DNA of 64,000 bases from positions 1-64,000 of the forward strand of contig CAJUQA010000011.1 in the NCBI GenBank assembly GCA_910588375.1, in the 5' to 3' direction. Under the pieces are notes generated by a model. The model saw only the letters and a program-made list of their open reading frames with translations, had not been told where the DNA came from and searched no databases. Origin of the DNA: an uncultured Odoribacter sp. GTDB lineage: Bacteria; Bacteroidota; Bacteroidia; Bacteroidales; Marinifilaceae. The position numbers and the translations under genes are program-made. Of this stretch, positions 25,923 through 33,769 are shown piece after piece; the first letter of the stretch is position 1; the number at the start of each line of letters is the position of its first letter.

Positions 25923-26957
25923 ATGACACAAAAAGCCATCACCATTAAAGACCTCGCCGCTCAATTAAATATCTCGGTATCTACTGTATCAAGGGCTTTG
26001 AAAGACAATCCCGAAATCAGTCAGCAAACACGGAAAACAGTCCAGGCTCTAGCGAAAGAGTTGGGTTATCGTCCTAATCCGATTGCCGTAGCTCTGAAAA
26101 CACACAAAAGTCATACAATCGGAGTGGTTGTGCCGCAGATTGTAAATACTTTTTTTGCCAATGTGGTAAAGAAAATCGAAGAGATTGCCGACAAATACGG
26201 TTACAATGTTTTGGTGGCTTCCTCCAACGAAAGTTTTGAAAAAGAACAAAAAAATATAGACGTATTTCTGGCTAACCGGACCGACGGGATTATTCTTTCC
26301 CTTTCCCGGGCGACAATGTCCTACGAGCACATTAAAAATATCCAGAATCAAGGAGTGCCGTTAGTGCTTTTCGACCGTACGACGAAAGAACTGGATGTGT
26401 CGAAAGTCATTGCCGATGATGCGGACGCCGCCTGCAAAATCGTTCAGCACCTGATTCACGGAGGTGCCAAGAAAATCGCGTTGATTACGGGCCCCGAGCA
26501 GCTATCCATCGGAAAGAACCGGATGAAAGGGTATCTGAAAGCCATGACAATGAATAAATTGGAAATCAATACGGACTATATTATCAGATGTGACGATTTC
26601 TCTGTGAAAGCCGCCAAGGAGGCTACCCGGAAACTATTGGAGCTGAAAGAGAAGCCGGATGCTATTTTCGGAATCAATGACGATATGGCAATCGGTGCGA
26701 TTGAAGCCATTAAAGAAAAGAATCTGAGGATTCCCGAAGATATCGCCGTGTTCGGATTCTCCAACACGAAACGTTCCCGGTATATGAATCCCTCGGTAAG
26801 TACCGTCAATCAATTTCCGGAGAAAATCGGCGAAATGGCGGCAGAGCTGTTGTTTGAACAAATTCTGAACAGCAAGCATGCCCGCATCCGGGAGGAGATT
26901 GTGAATTGTGAACTAATTATCCGCGAATCTTCCGACCGTTCTTATCTCAATGACTAA
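25923..26957 (+). CDS. LacI-family transcriptional regulator
   Basis: The 344-residue repressor-type regulator has an N-terminal LacI helix-turn-helix (ITIKDLAAQLNISVSTVSRAL) with the hinge helix NPIAVALKT near residue 55, then a periplasmic-binding-protein-like sensor domain (about 62-335). Ligand is not predictable by eye; no sugar-utilisation genes flank it. It lies 20 bases after the phosphodiesterase gene, so it is probably cotranscribed with it rather than with the transporter genes downstream, from which it is separated by a hairpin and a new promoter. Confidence 0.92.
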   Translation: MTQKAITIKDLAAQLNISVSTVSRALKDNPEISQQTRKTVQALAKELGYRPNPIAVALKTHKSHTIGVVVPQIVNTFFANVVKKIEEIADKYGYNVLVASSNESFEKEQKNIDVFLANRTDGIILSLSRATMSYEHIKNIQNQGVPLVLFDRTTKELDVSKVIADDADAACKIVQHLIHGGAKKIALITGPEQLSIGKNRMKGYLKAMTMNKLEINTDYIIRCDDFSVKAAKEATRKLLELKEKPDAIFGINDDMAIGAIEAIKEKNLRIPEDIAVFGFSNTKRSRYMNPSVSTVNQFPEKIGEMAAELLFEQILNSKHARIREEIVNCELIIRESSDRSYLND

Positions 26958-26972
26958 AATCTTGTCTGAAAA

Positions 26973-27010
26973 TCTTAAAATAAAGGGGGAAAATCTCCTT
27001 TATTTTAAGA
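26973..27010 (+). terminator. Long hairpin after the LacI-type gene
   Basis: A perfect 14-base-pair stem (26973-26986 with 26997-27010) and a 10-base loop, 15 bases past the stop codon. No clean T run follows on the plus strand, so termination is probable rather than certain; the AT-rich arms would also supply T residues. Confidence 0.55.
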
Positions 27011-27066
27011 CTTTAAGGATACTTTTATCCCTCTTATCCCCTTGCCCGGTTAAAGTTTGTTAAACC

Positions 27067-27098
27067 TTTATACATCTCTGCCAGGGTGATTATATTTG
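27067..27098 (+). promoter_or_regulatory. Promoter of gldA
   Basis: TTTA (27067-27070), 20 bases, TATATTTG (27091-27098), 20 bases before the gldA ATG. Confidence 0.55.
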
Positions 27099-27118
27099 CA
27101 TGAAACAAGCATCGGTTT

Positions 27119-28039
27119 ATGGATATAGTGGTTGAAAATTTATCAAAATCTTTCGGTGTACAAAAGGCTGTCGATTCGGTTTCTTTTTCGGTAAAAAAGG
27201 GGGAAATCCTGGGTCTTCTCGGTCCCAACGGCGCCGGAAAAACCACTATCATGAAGATTATCACCTGTTTTCTTTTTCCGGAGCAGGGAAATGTCACCAT
27301 CGGTAAATATTCAATCCGTAAACACGCCTACAAGGTCAGACAGCTTATCGGTTACCTTCCGGAACACAATCCGCTGTATGACGAAATGAATGTAATCGAT
27401 TTTCTGACTTTTATTGCCAATATTCACAATGTCCCCCGTTATAAAATCACATCCCGCGTACTCGATATGCTCAGGATGTGCGGACTGGAACATGAAAAGC
27501 ATAAAAATATACAGGAATTGTCCAAAGGCTATAAGCAACGGGTCGGACTGGCACAAGCCTTAATCCACGACCCCGAGGTGGTGATTCTGGACGAACCGAC
27601 AACCGGATTGGATCCCAATCAGATCGCAGATATACGGGAGTTGATTAAAAATACGGGAAAAGAAAAAACCATTATACTCAGTTCCCATATTCTGGCCGAG
27701 ATTGAAGCGACGTGCGACCGGGTACTGATTCTCAACAAGGGGAAAATTGTTGCCGACGGTACTGCCGCCGAACTCCGCAAGTCGAATAAGGAAAAAATAT
27801 TGAAACTATGTGTCCGCGGAGGAGAAACGAATGATATTTTCAACGCACTGGCTGTCATTGACGGAGTAGAATGTGTCGATATTCTGGACAAGGGGTGTTT
27901 TGAGGTGAAATCCTGGCAGGAAGACAACATCGAGAAAGCTATTTTTGAAACCTGCAGCCACAACCATTGGTACCTGAAGGAATTAATTCCCGTTGAACGC
28001 CGGTTGGAAGATATTTTCCGGCAAGTGACACAAAATTAA
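27119..28039 (+). CDS. gldA: ABC transporter ATP-binding protein, GldA-like
   Basis: ATPase of an ABC exporter. The 306 residues include Walker A GPNGAGKTT, a Q loop, the signature LSKGYKQRVGLAQAL and Walker B VVILDEPTTGLDP with the H loop SSHILAEIE. In gliding Bacteroidetes GldA, GldF and GldG form an ABC complex named for its link to gliding motility; the set is also found in non-gliding species, where its cargo is unknown. The three genes here follow each other with 4- and 6-base gaps. The C-terminal 70 residues form the small domain common to GldA/CcmA-like ATPases. Confidence 0.9.
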   Translation: MDIVVENLSKSFGVQKAVDSVSFSVKKGEILGLLGPNGAGKTTIMKIITCFLFPEQGNVTIGKYSIRKHAYKVRQLIGYLPEHNPLYDEMNVIDFLTFIANIHNVPRYKITSRVLDMLRMCGLEHEKHKNIQELSKGYKQRVGLAQALIHDPEVVILDEPTTGLDPNQIADIRELIKNTGKEKTIILSSHILAEIEATCDRVLILNKGKIVADGTAAELRKSNKEKILKLCVRGGETNDIFNALAVIDGVECVDILDKGCFEVKSWQEDNIEKAIFETCSHNHWYLKELIPVERRLEDIFRQVTQN

Positions 28040-28043
28040 ATTC

Positions 28044-28766
28044 ATGAGAACGATAGAAATCATTATCCGTAAGGAACTAAACAGTGCTTTTAATTCATGG
28101 AGCACATATATCGGTTTCCTGCTGTTTTTCTGTATCTGCGGATTTATCAGCTGGTTGTCGTCATCCAATATTTTCTACCTCGGCCAGGCTTCGATGATGC
28201 CTTTTTTTATTGTCATCAACTGGACGACATTCTTTATGGTGCATACGCTGACCATGAAATCCATCGCCGATGAAAAAAGGAACGGAACGCTGGAATTGCT
28301 TTTGACCAAGCCGATAAAGACGAATCAATTAATCGGAGGTAAATTTTTTTCACAATTGATTCTTATTGCCATTGCCCTGGGCATGACGCTTCCTTACTAT
28401 TTCACGGTCGCCACACTGGGACACATTGATATTGCTACGGTTATTCTGGGCTATTTCGGGCTTATCTGTATCAGCGCCTGTTATATAAGCATCGGCATTT
28501 TTGCCTCTTCTTTAGCCCGGAGTGCCGCAACGGCTTTTTTTATCAGCCTGGGGATAAGTCTTTGTTTTCAATTGCTTTTCGGTTTTCTGGCACAACAGTG
28601 CGGGAAAGGATTTATCAGCGGATTATTGACCTATCTGTCCATCGAGGAACATTTTGATTCCCTTTCCAGAGGTATCCTGGATACCCGCGATATTGTATAT
28701 TTCATATCGGTAATCACGCTTTTTTTGTCTTTGTCCAAATTTTTCATCTGCAAAATCAGGCATTGA
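28044..28766 (+). CDS. gldF: ABC transporter permease, GldF-like
   Basis: The 240-residue membrane protein has six predicted helices and the ABC-2 type layout, with the conserved MKSIADEKRNGTLELLLTKP loop between helices two and three. It fits GldF, partner of GldA and GldG. Four bases separate it from gldA and six from gldG. Confidence 0.88.
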   Translation: MRTIEIIIRKELNSAFNSWSTYIGFLLFFCICGFISWLSSSNIFYLGQASMMPFFIVINWTTFFMVHTLTMKSIADEKRNGTLELLLTKPIKTNQLIGGKFFSQLILIAIALGMTLPYYFTVATLGHIDIATVILGYFGLICISACYISIGIFASSLARSAATAFFISLGISLCFQLLFGFLAQQCGKGFISGLLTYLSIEEHFDSLSRGILDTRDIVYFISVITLFLSLSKFFICKIRH

Positions 28767-28772
28767 ATTGGT

Positions 28773-30278
28773 ATGAAAAAACTGATAAAAAACAATCTCT
28801 ATACGATAACAGGTATTGCTCTCCTCAATATCCTGTCGGCATTTCTTTTTGTGCGGATAGACTTTACTTTTAACAACCGCTATTCCTTAAGCAAAGTCAG
28901 TAAAGAAGCCATACAGGACATAAAAGAGCCCGTAAGCATCGACTTTTATATTACGGAAGATTTGCCGCAGGATATTAAAAAGGTGGCCAAAGAGTTTATT
29001 TCTCTGATAAAGGAATACAAATCCCGAAGCAAAGTCGCTTTCTCTCTCAATATCATCCATCCCAATACGGAACAAAAAGGCAATATGGCTTTGGCATCCG
29101 GTATCCAGCCCATCCTGATGGAGTTGCGGGAAAGGGATATGGAAAAAATCCAGAATGTATTTATGGGAGCTGTTATCAAAATCGGCAACAAACAATCCGT
29201 CATCCCCTATATTGATCACAATACCCCCATAGAATACGAAATTACCCGCATATTAAAACAAACGACCGATACGGTAAAACCCCATATAGCCTTTGTTTCC
29301 GGCCACAGGGAAGCTATGCTGGGACAGATGCCCCAGCTTATCAACGAGCTTTCACACCTGACAGACATATCTGTAATCAAGCTTTTCAATGCGGGCGACC
29401 TAAACCGGTTTAATGTATTGTGCATCGTCGGGCCACAGGACATGTATACCCCCTATGAGAAAGAACAACTCGAGAAATATCTGGCCAACGGAGGACGGTT
29501 GTTTATCGCACTAAACCATGCAGTCGGCCAGCTCAACGAAAGTCAGCACAACGGATATATCAATCCGACCGGACTGGAAGATATTCTGGCAGAAAAAGGA
29601 CTGAAAATACAACCGGATTTTGTCGTGGACAACAATTGCGGAACAATGACCGTCAATCAGCACAATGGTTTTATGAACTATCAGAGTAATGTCAGTTTCC
29701 CTTATCTGCCGATGATTACGAATTTCAGCAAACACACGATTACACACGGACTGAACGCCATATTCCTGCCGTTTGCCAGCAGTATCGAACAGATAAAAAC
29801 CAATACGACGTATATATTTACTCCTTTGGCCACGACGTCTTCCCTGTCCGGCACGAAACATGCTCCGATTTTTTTCAATTTGCAGCATCAATGGAACCGG
29901 AATGATTTCAACAAACCCAAGTCCGTTGTTGCGGCATTGCTGACAAACGACGACAATAACAGTGCCATTGTCGCGATTACGGATGCTGATTTTCTTATCA
30001 ACGATATCGGCCTCTATGCCCATGTGCTCCGGCAGGACAATATCAATTTCGCCATCAACTCGATAGAATGGCTGGCGGACAATTCCGGACTCATCCGATT
30101 GCGAAACAAATTTGCGACTTTTGCTTCTTTACAACCGATAGATGAACATTATAAGAATTTTCTGAAATATTTTAATTTCCTGTTGCCTTTGGCCGCCATT
30201 ATCATTTTCGCCGCCGTCCGATTCCAAAGAAACCGCAAACGCAGGCTAAACCGTTCCAGACCGGGCTACATCGAATGA
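28773..30278 (+). CDS. gldG: GldG-like ABC transporter auxiliary protein
   Basis: The 501 residues have one membrane helix near the N-terminus (about 12-30), a large extracytoplasmic part (ABC_transp_aux / GldG-type, about 35-450) and a second helix close to the C-terminus (about 460-480) with a positively charged tail. In the family this part binds or presents the cargo outside the membrane. The last 13 bases overlap the end of the convergent dapA gene. No other Gld, Spr or Por motility genes are in the operon. Confidence 0.87.
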   Translation: MKKLIKNNLYTITGIALLNILSAFLFVRIDFTFNNRYSLSKVSKEAIQDIKEPVSIDFYITEDLPQDIKKVAKEFISLIKEYKSRSKVAFSLNIIHPNTEQKGNMALASGIQPILMELRERDMEKIQNVFMGAVIKIGNKQSVIPYIDHNTPIEYEITRILKQTTDTVKPHIAFVSGHREAMLGQMPQLINELSHLTDISVIKLFNAGDLNRFNVLCIVGPQDMYTPYEKEQLEKYLANGGRLFIALNHAVGQLNESQHNGYINPTGLEDILAEKGLKIQPDFVVDNNCGTMTVNQHNGFMNYQSNVSFPYLPMITNFSKHTITHGLNAIFLPFASSIEQIKTNTTYIFTPLATTSSLSGTKHAPIFFNLQHQWNRNDFNKPKSVVAALLTNDDNNSAIVAITDADFLINDIGLYAHVLRQDNINFAINSIEWLADNSGLIRLRNKFATFASLQPIDEHYKNFLKYFNFLLPLAAIIIFAAVRFQRNRKRRLNRSRPGYIE

Positions 30279-31147
30279 CACAAGTCTTTGAGTTCATTAT
30301 AGAGCCGTTCACTTACCGGAGTTAAAGGCAAACGCAGCACGTTATGGGCAATTATCCCCTTAGCATGCAATGCCGCTTTTATTCCGGAGGGATTTCCTTC
30401 TGCAAATAACGCTTTGTACAAGCCGGTACATTTCAAATGTATGCGTGCGGCCTCCGTATAGTTTCCAAGAGAAGCCAAACGGACCATTTTAGAAAATTCA
30501 GCCGGAAAAACATTGGCCAAAACGGAAATGACTCCTTTCACTCCTATGGAAATCAACGGCAGGGTCAGTCCGTCGTCACCGGAAACAACTGTAAAGTCAG
30601 AACGCATGGATTTCAATATTTCTGCCACCTGCTGGAAATTTCCTCCCGCTTCTTTTATACCAATGATATTGGGACACTCATGCGAAAGACGTACGACGGT
30701 CTCCGAAGAAAGATTCACTCCGGTGCGCCCGGGTACATTATACAGGAACAAAGGCAATGCGGACTCCTCACTCAATGTCTTGAAATGCCGGAACATGCCT
30801 TCTTGAGAAGGTTTATTGTAATAAGGCGTGACACTTAAAATCGCTTTGCAGAATTTTAAAAAAGGAAAACGCTTTATATTCTCAACCACCTCCCGCGTAT
30901 TATTTCCACCTATTCCCACCATTACCGGCAAACGCCCCTGGTTCTGTTCCAAAATCAGCTCCATCACCTGATACCGCTCTGTTTCCGACAGCGTCGCCGC
31001 CTCCGAAGTTGTTCCCAAGGCTACCAAGTAATTCGCCTCACCGGCGATGACATATTCTATCAATTTTCGCAAAGATGCCTCATCAATCCCGGATTCTTTA
31101 TTAAACGGAGTGACCAAAGCGACCCCGGTACCTGTAAATAAACTCAT
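30266..31147 (-). CDS. dapA: 4-hydroxy-tetrahydrodipicolinate synthase
   Basis: Condenses pyruvate with aspartate semialdehyde in the lysine/DAP route, downstream of LysC. The 293-residue TIM-barrel enzyme has the substrate-binding GTTSE (45-49), Tyr136 in LYNVPGRTG and Arg141, and the Schiff-base Lys165 in IIGIKEAGGN. DUF6913 is encoded one base upstream on the same strand. dapA is not joined to lysC/lysA, which are about 10 kb away. Confidence 0.96.
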   Translation of the reverse strand: MSLFTGTGVALVTPFNKESGIDEASLRKLIEYVIAGEANYLVALGTTSEAATLSETERYQVMELILEQNQGRLPVMVGIGGNNTREVVENIKRFPFLKFCKAILSVTPYYNKPSQEGMFRHFKTLSEESALPLFLYNVPGRTGVNLSSETVVRLSHECPNIIGIKEAGGNFQQVAEILKSMRSDFTVVSGDDGLTLPLISIGVKGVISVLANVFPAEFSKMVRLASLGNYTEAARIHLKCTGLYKALFAEGNPSGIKAALHAKGIIAHNVLRLPLTPVSERLYNELKDLCHSM

Positions 31148-31148
31148 G

Positions 31149-31673
31149 TCAATATTTCTTTAATTTGGCCAATACTTCAAATAATTTATCAATAAATTCA
31201 GAAATCCCCCCCACGTTATCAATCATCAGATCCGCATCAAAGTTCTCTTTTTTCATCCCCGCTTTACATTGTGCCAATGAATTTCTCAGAATATAGTCAA
31301 TCATAACATTCGATTCTTCCGACAAATCAACCAATAGGTTATATTCCTTGTCCAACAGTTCCGGCAATTGCTCATTCAGAATCTTCCCTCCGAATCCCAA
31401 TTCTTCTTCTTTCACATACACGACATCCCTAAAGGAAGCAGCCGGAGCACCTTCAGGCAGAAAACAAATCTTATCCAATTTCACCTGCTGCGGCAATTTT
31501 TTTCTAAGAAGTTTCAAGTATTCTTCCTGATTGTCATTGACACACCAAACGACCAAACAATTTTTTATCGCCTGCAAGTCCGGATATTGCTTGGTTCTTT
31601 TTCTCTCCGCCGTCTTTTTAGCCAGCGAATCCTGTTTCATCCGGTGAAAAATTTTATGTATAATCTGCTTCAT
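31149..31673 (-). CDS. DUF6913 family protein
   Basis: The 174-residue protein has no signal peptide and no membrane segment. It contains an N-terminal basic stretch (1-33), a central alpha/beta part with a VWCVNDNQ strand, and a KEELGFGGKI region. It fits DUF6913, a small Bacteroidetes family of unknown function. The gene ends one base before dapA, so both are read from one message; this pairing suggests nothing firm about function. Confidence 0.7.
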   Translation of the reverse strand: MKQIIHKIFHRMKQDSLAKKTAERKRTKQYPDLQAIKNCLVVWCVNDNQEEYLKLLRKKLPQQVKLDKICFLPEGAPAASFRDVVYVKEEELGFGGKILNEQLPELLDKEYNLLVDLSEESNVMIDYILRNSLAQCKAGMKKENFDADLMIDNVGGISEFIDKLFEVLAKLKKY

Positions 31674-31854
31674 AAGTGCACTGTTCTATATATCCTGTAC
31701 AATTTTCCCCCTCCTATGTTCCTGACAAAAATAACAATTAATCCCATTAACTTAAAATTAATTTTCTGCTTCTATATAAATAACAGTTTTTGAACATCTT
31801 ACAAAACCCGTTTCTTTTTTCTCCTCCCGTACAGCTAAAAAAACAGAAAAAACA

Positions 31855-31886
31855 TTTGCACGATCAGAATAATGTATATATATTTG
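31855..31886 (+). promoter_or_regulatory. Promoter of tRNA-Arg
   Basis: TTTG (31855-31858), 20 bases, TATATTTG (31879-31886): a perfect Bacteroidetes promoter 19 bases before the tRNA. The rest of 31674-31854 holds no recognisable feature. Confidence 0.85.
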
Positions 31887-31905
31887 CACCGCTTTAAACA
31901 AGTAC

Positions 31906-31978
31906 GGACTCGTAGCTTAATGGATAGAGCACTTGGTTACGGCCCAAGAGGTTGTGGGTTCGACTCCCGCCGAGTTCA
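31906..31978 (+). tRNA. tRNA-Arg (ACG anticodon)
   Basis: Acceptor stem GGACTCG / CGAGTTC with discriminator A, D arm with TTAATGGATAGAGC, anticodon stem CTTGG/CCAAG with loop TTACGGC giving anticodon ACG, and T arm with TTCGACT. The 3' CCA is not encoded. The 3' side is followed by broken genes, which suggests that this tRNA may have served as an integration site. Confidence 0.95.
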
Positions 31979-31991
31979 CGGAATCAAAAGC

Positions 31992-32028
31992 AAACTCCTG
32001 AAAATTAAAAATTTCAGGAGTTTTTCTT
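31992..32028 (+). terminator. Terminator of tRNA-Arg
   Basis: Stem AAACTCCTGAAA / TTTCAGGAGTTT (31992-32003, 32012-32023), followed by further T residues. Confidence 0.88.
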
Positions 32029-32037
32029 TTTCCATTC

Positions 32038-32490
32038 TTACCGAAAATACAACAAATCCGTCTGTTTTCCCATCCTCTTATCAAGGAACTCACCCAGCTT
32101 GCGGTAAACCGCCACAAATTCACCGAAAGACAAGGGTTGAGTGAAAATTGGAAATCAGCCCAATTTGTCCATGCTTCAATGATTCGCTACCGCTCCTTGC
32201 GGGGAATATTATCTTCGGTAAGGTATGAAAAACAGGCTTTCTGCAGGACTGGCACATCTTCCACCCATGAGCGTTCCAAAAATGCCAGCATTTCGACAAA
32301 CCGTTCGGCTCGGCGTTTAAAACTGATTATCCACGCATTATCGGATAATTTGGCATCCACATTGGGGTTGATGAGCAACTGTTGGTGAAAATAATATTTT
32401 CTTAGCTCTGCATTCTCAGTGCATGAAGTTTGCTCTGTTGATGGTTCGCCGTTTTAAAACAACGGGATTCGTGTTCTCTTCTTGGTTCAT
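32038..32490 (-). pseudogene. Disrupted reading frame next to tRNA-Arg (unknown protein)
   Basis: On the minus strand three protein-like pieces join to one protein of about 150 residues: MNQEENTNPVVLK from the ATG at 32490; then, after a shift near the AAAA run at 32455, NGEPSTEQTS... through QQLLINPNVDAKLSDNAW, ISFKRRAERFVEML and TEDNIPRKER, ending in a TAG at about 32184-32186; then, past this stop and one more shift, QPLSFGEFVAVYRKLGEFL to a TAA at 32038-32040. So at least two frameshifts and one stop codon. I do not recognise the family. Opposite-strand frames are Ser-rich and less protein-like. It ends just 60 bases from the tRNA. Confidence 0.6.
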
Positions 32491-32542
32491 GTTTAGTCAA
32501 TTAAATAGGTTAATTACTCTGATTCGGGTAAGCATGACATAA

Positions 32543-32577
32543 ACACAAAAAGTTTTCACTTATATACCTTTTTGTGT
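32543..32577. repeat. Inverted repeat in the remnant region
   Basis: A perfect 10-base inverted repeat ACACAAAAAG / CTTTTTGTGT (32543-32552, 32568-32577) with a 15-base loop. It lies in an AT-rich stretch (32491-32753) without any gene; it may be an old terminator or an element end. Confidence 0.5.
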
Positions 32578-32753
32578 CCTGATCTTAAGGAACACTCTTT
32601 TCTTTCCTTGCGAAGATATTAAAAATTTTCATAACGCATAAAATTAATCATTGAACAAATGCTTCATTAAATATTGACAATATATAAATAGTTGATATAC
32701 CAACCACAAATGTTTTAACAAAAATCTTTTCTTTACTCATAAATTAAACGAAA

Positions 32754-33052
32754 ATGAATAAAAACCACACAACCATTGAGCTATACATTATTGAGGCTGT
32801 AAAAAAAGAAGAGAAAAATTAGGTATAAACCCAACCAAGTTAGCTTTAGAAATAGGTCTTGTTAATGATTTTGTTCGTAAAACGGAAGCCTACACCCGTG
32901 GCTACAAATACAATTCCAACCATCTCAACGAACTGGCAAAAATATTGGATTGCAGTATTGCCGACTTTTATCCTTCCAGATACGTTGAGGAAAATTGTAT
33001 CGAAGAATATCACGAAATCCGAGAACAGAGAAGACAAGAACTAAAGAAATAA
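32754..33052 (+). pseudogene. XRE-type helix-turn-helix regulator with a homopolymer frameshift
   Basis: From the ATG at 32754 the frame reads MNKNHTTIELYIIEAVKK and then stops, because a run of seven A (32801-32807) is one base short. With eight A the reading continues as RREKLGINPTKLALEIGL and then KYNSNHLNELAKILDCSIADFYP, which has the look of a Cro/CI helix-turn-helix, down to a TAA at 33050-33052: 99 residues in all. The downstream part is fully open, so the break is probably recent, a sequencing error, or slippage-based control. It is followed after 45 bases by the ORF6N gene. Confidence 0.7.
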
Positions 33053-33097
33053 GAACGGCAAGGGACACCGGAATAAATCAACTTTAAACCAACTGCC

Positions 33098-33676
33098 ATG
33101 AACCAATTGCAAATCATCCGGAGCAAAATATACGAAATCCGCGGACAGCGGGTGATGCTGGACAGGGATTTGGCGGAATTATATCAGGTAACTACCGGCA
33201 ACTTGAATAAAGCGGTGAAGAGAAACATCAAAAGATTTCCACCTGACTTTATGTTTCAACTAACAACTGAAGAGTGGGAATCTTTAAGATTCCAAATTGG
33301 AATCTTAGAAGTTGGCAGAGGAAAACATACAAAATATTTACCCAATGCTTTCACCGAACAGGGCTTAGCCATGCTTTCCGGTATATTAAACTCGGATGTC
33401 GCTATACAGGTGAATATTAACATCATGCGGGCTTTTATAGCAATCCGCCAACTGGTAGCCAATCCTCCGATTGATAAAATTTCTTTACTTGAGCGCGAAG
33501 TGAAAGAACTCAAAGCATACATGGAAGAAGTCTTCACCGACCAGAACGACATCAACGAAGACACCCGGATGCAAATAGAACTCATCAACCAGACCCTTGC
33601 CGAATTGCAGGTACGCAACCAAGAACGCGAAAAGAAACCACGTCCCCGAATCGGATTCATCAGGTATGATGAATAG
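33098..33676 (+). CDS. ORF6N domain protein
   Basis: The 192 residues begin with an ORF6N domain (about 8-95), a phage-derived probable DNA-binding module, showing VMLDRDLAELYQVTTGNLNKAVKRN, split here by its YQVTTGN turn, and the FTEQGLAMLSG block. A helical, Glu/Gln-rich tail (about 125-180) and a basic end (REKKPRPRIGF) follow. Such genes are common on phages and mobile elements of Bacteroidetes and are often found as single copies; their role is unknown. It is the one intact gene in the 32-33.7 kb remnant zone and may share a transcript with the broken regulator upstream. Confidence 0.88.
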   Translation: MNQLQIIRSKIYEIRGQRVMLDRDLAELYQVTTGNLNKAVKRNIKRFPPDFMFQLTTEEWESLRFQIGILEVGRGKHTKYLPNAFTEQGLAMLSGILNSDVAIQVNINIMRAFIAIRQLVANPPIDKISLLEREVKELKAYMEEVFTDQNDINEDTRMQIELINQTLAELQVRNQEREKKPRPRIGFIRYDE

Positions 33677-33736
33677 GATTATAAAAAGGCTCCGCTGTCG
33701 TTCCCTTAACTTTCTACACCATAGCACGAAAGAAAC

Positions 33737-33768
33737 AAAGGGCAATTCTTTTCGAACTGCCCTTTTTT
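33737..33768. terminator. Bidirectional terminator between ORF6N gene and hydrolase gene
   Basis: Stem AAAGGGCA / TGCCCTTT (33737-33744, 33758-33765), with an inner TTC/GAA pairing, and T-rich runs on both strands. It lies between two converging genes. Confidence 0.85.
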
Positions 33769-33769
33769 C

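Noticed and set aside
31872..32388. Plus-strand frames over tRNA-Arg and the disrupted gene
   Set aside because: The first one translates the tRNA itself; the second is Ser-rich antisense of the better minus-strand pieces.
32859..33044. A 61-codon frame inside the XRE-type remnant
   Set aside because: It is out of frame with the helix-turn-helix reading, which has clear regulator features down to the stop at 33052.
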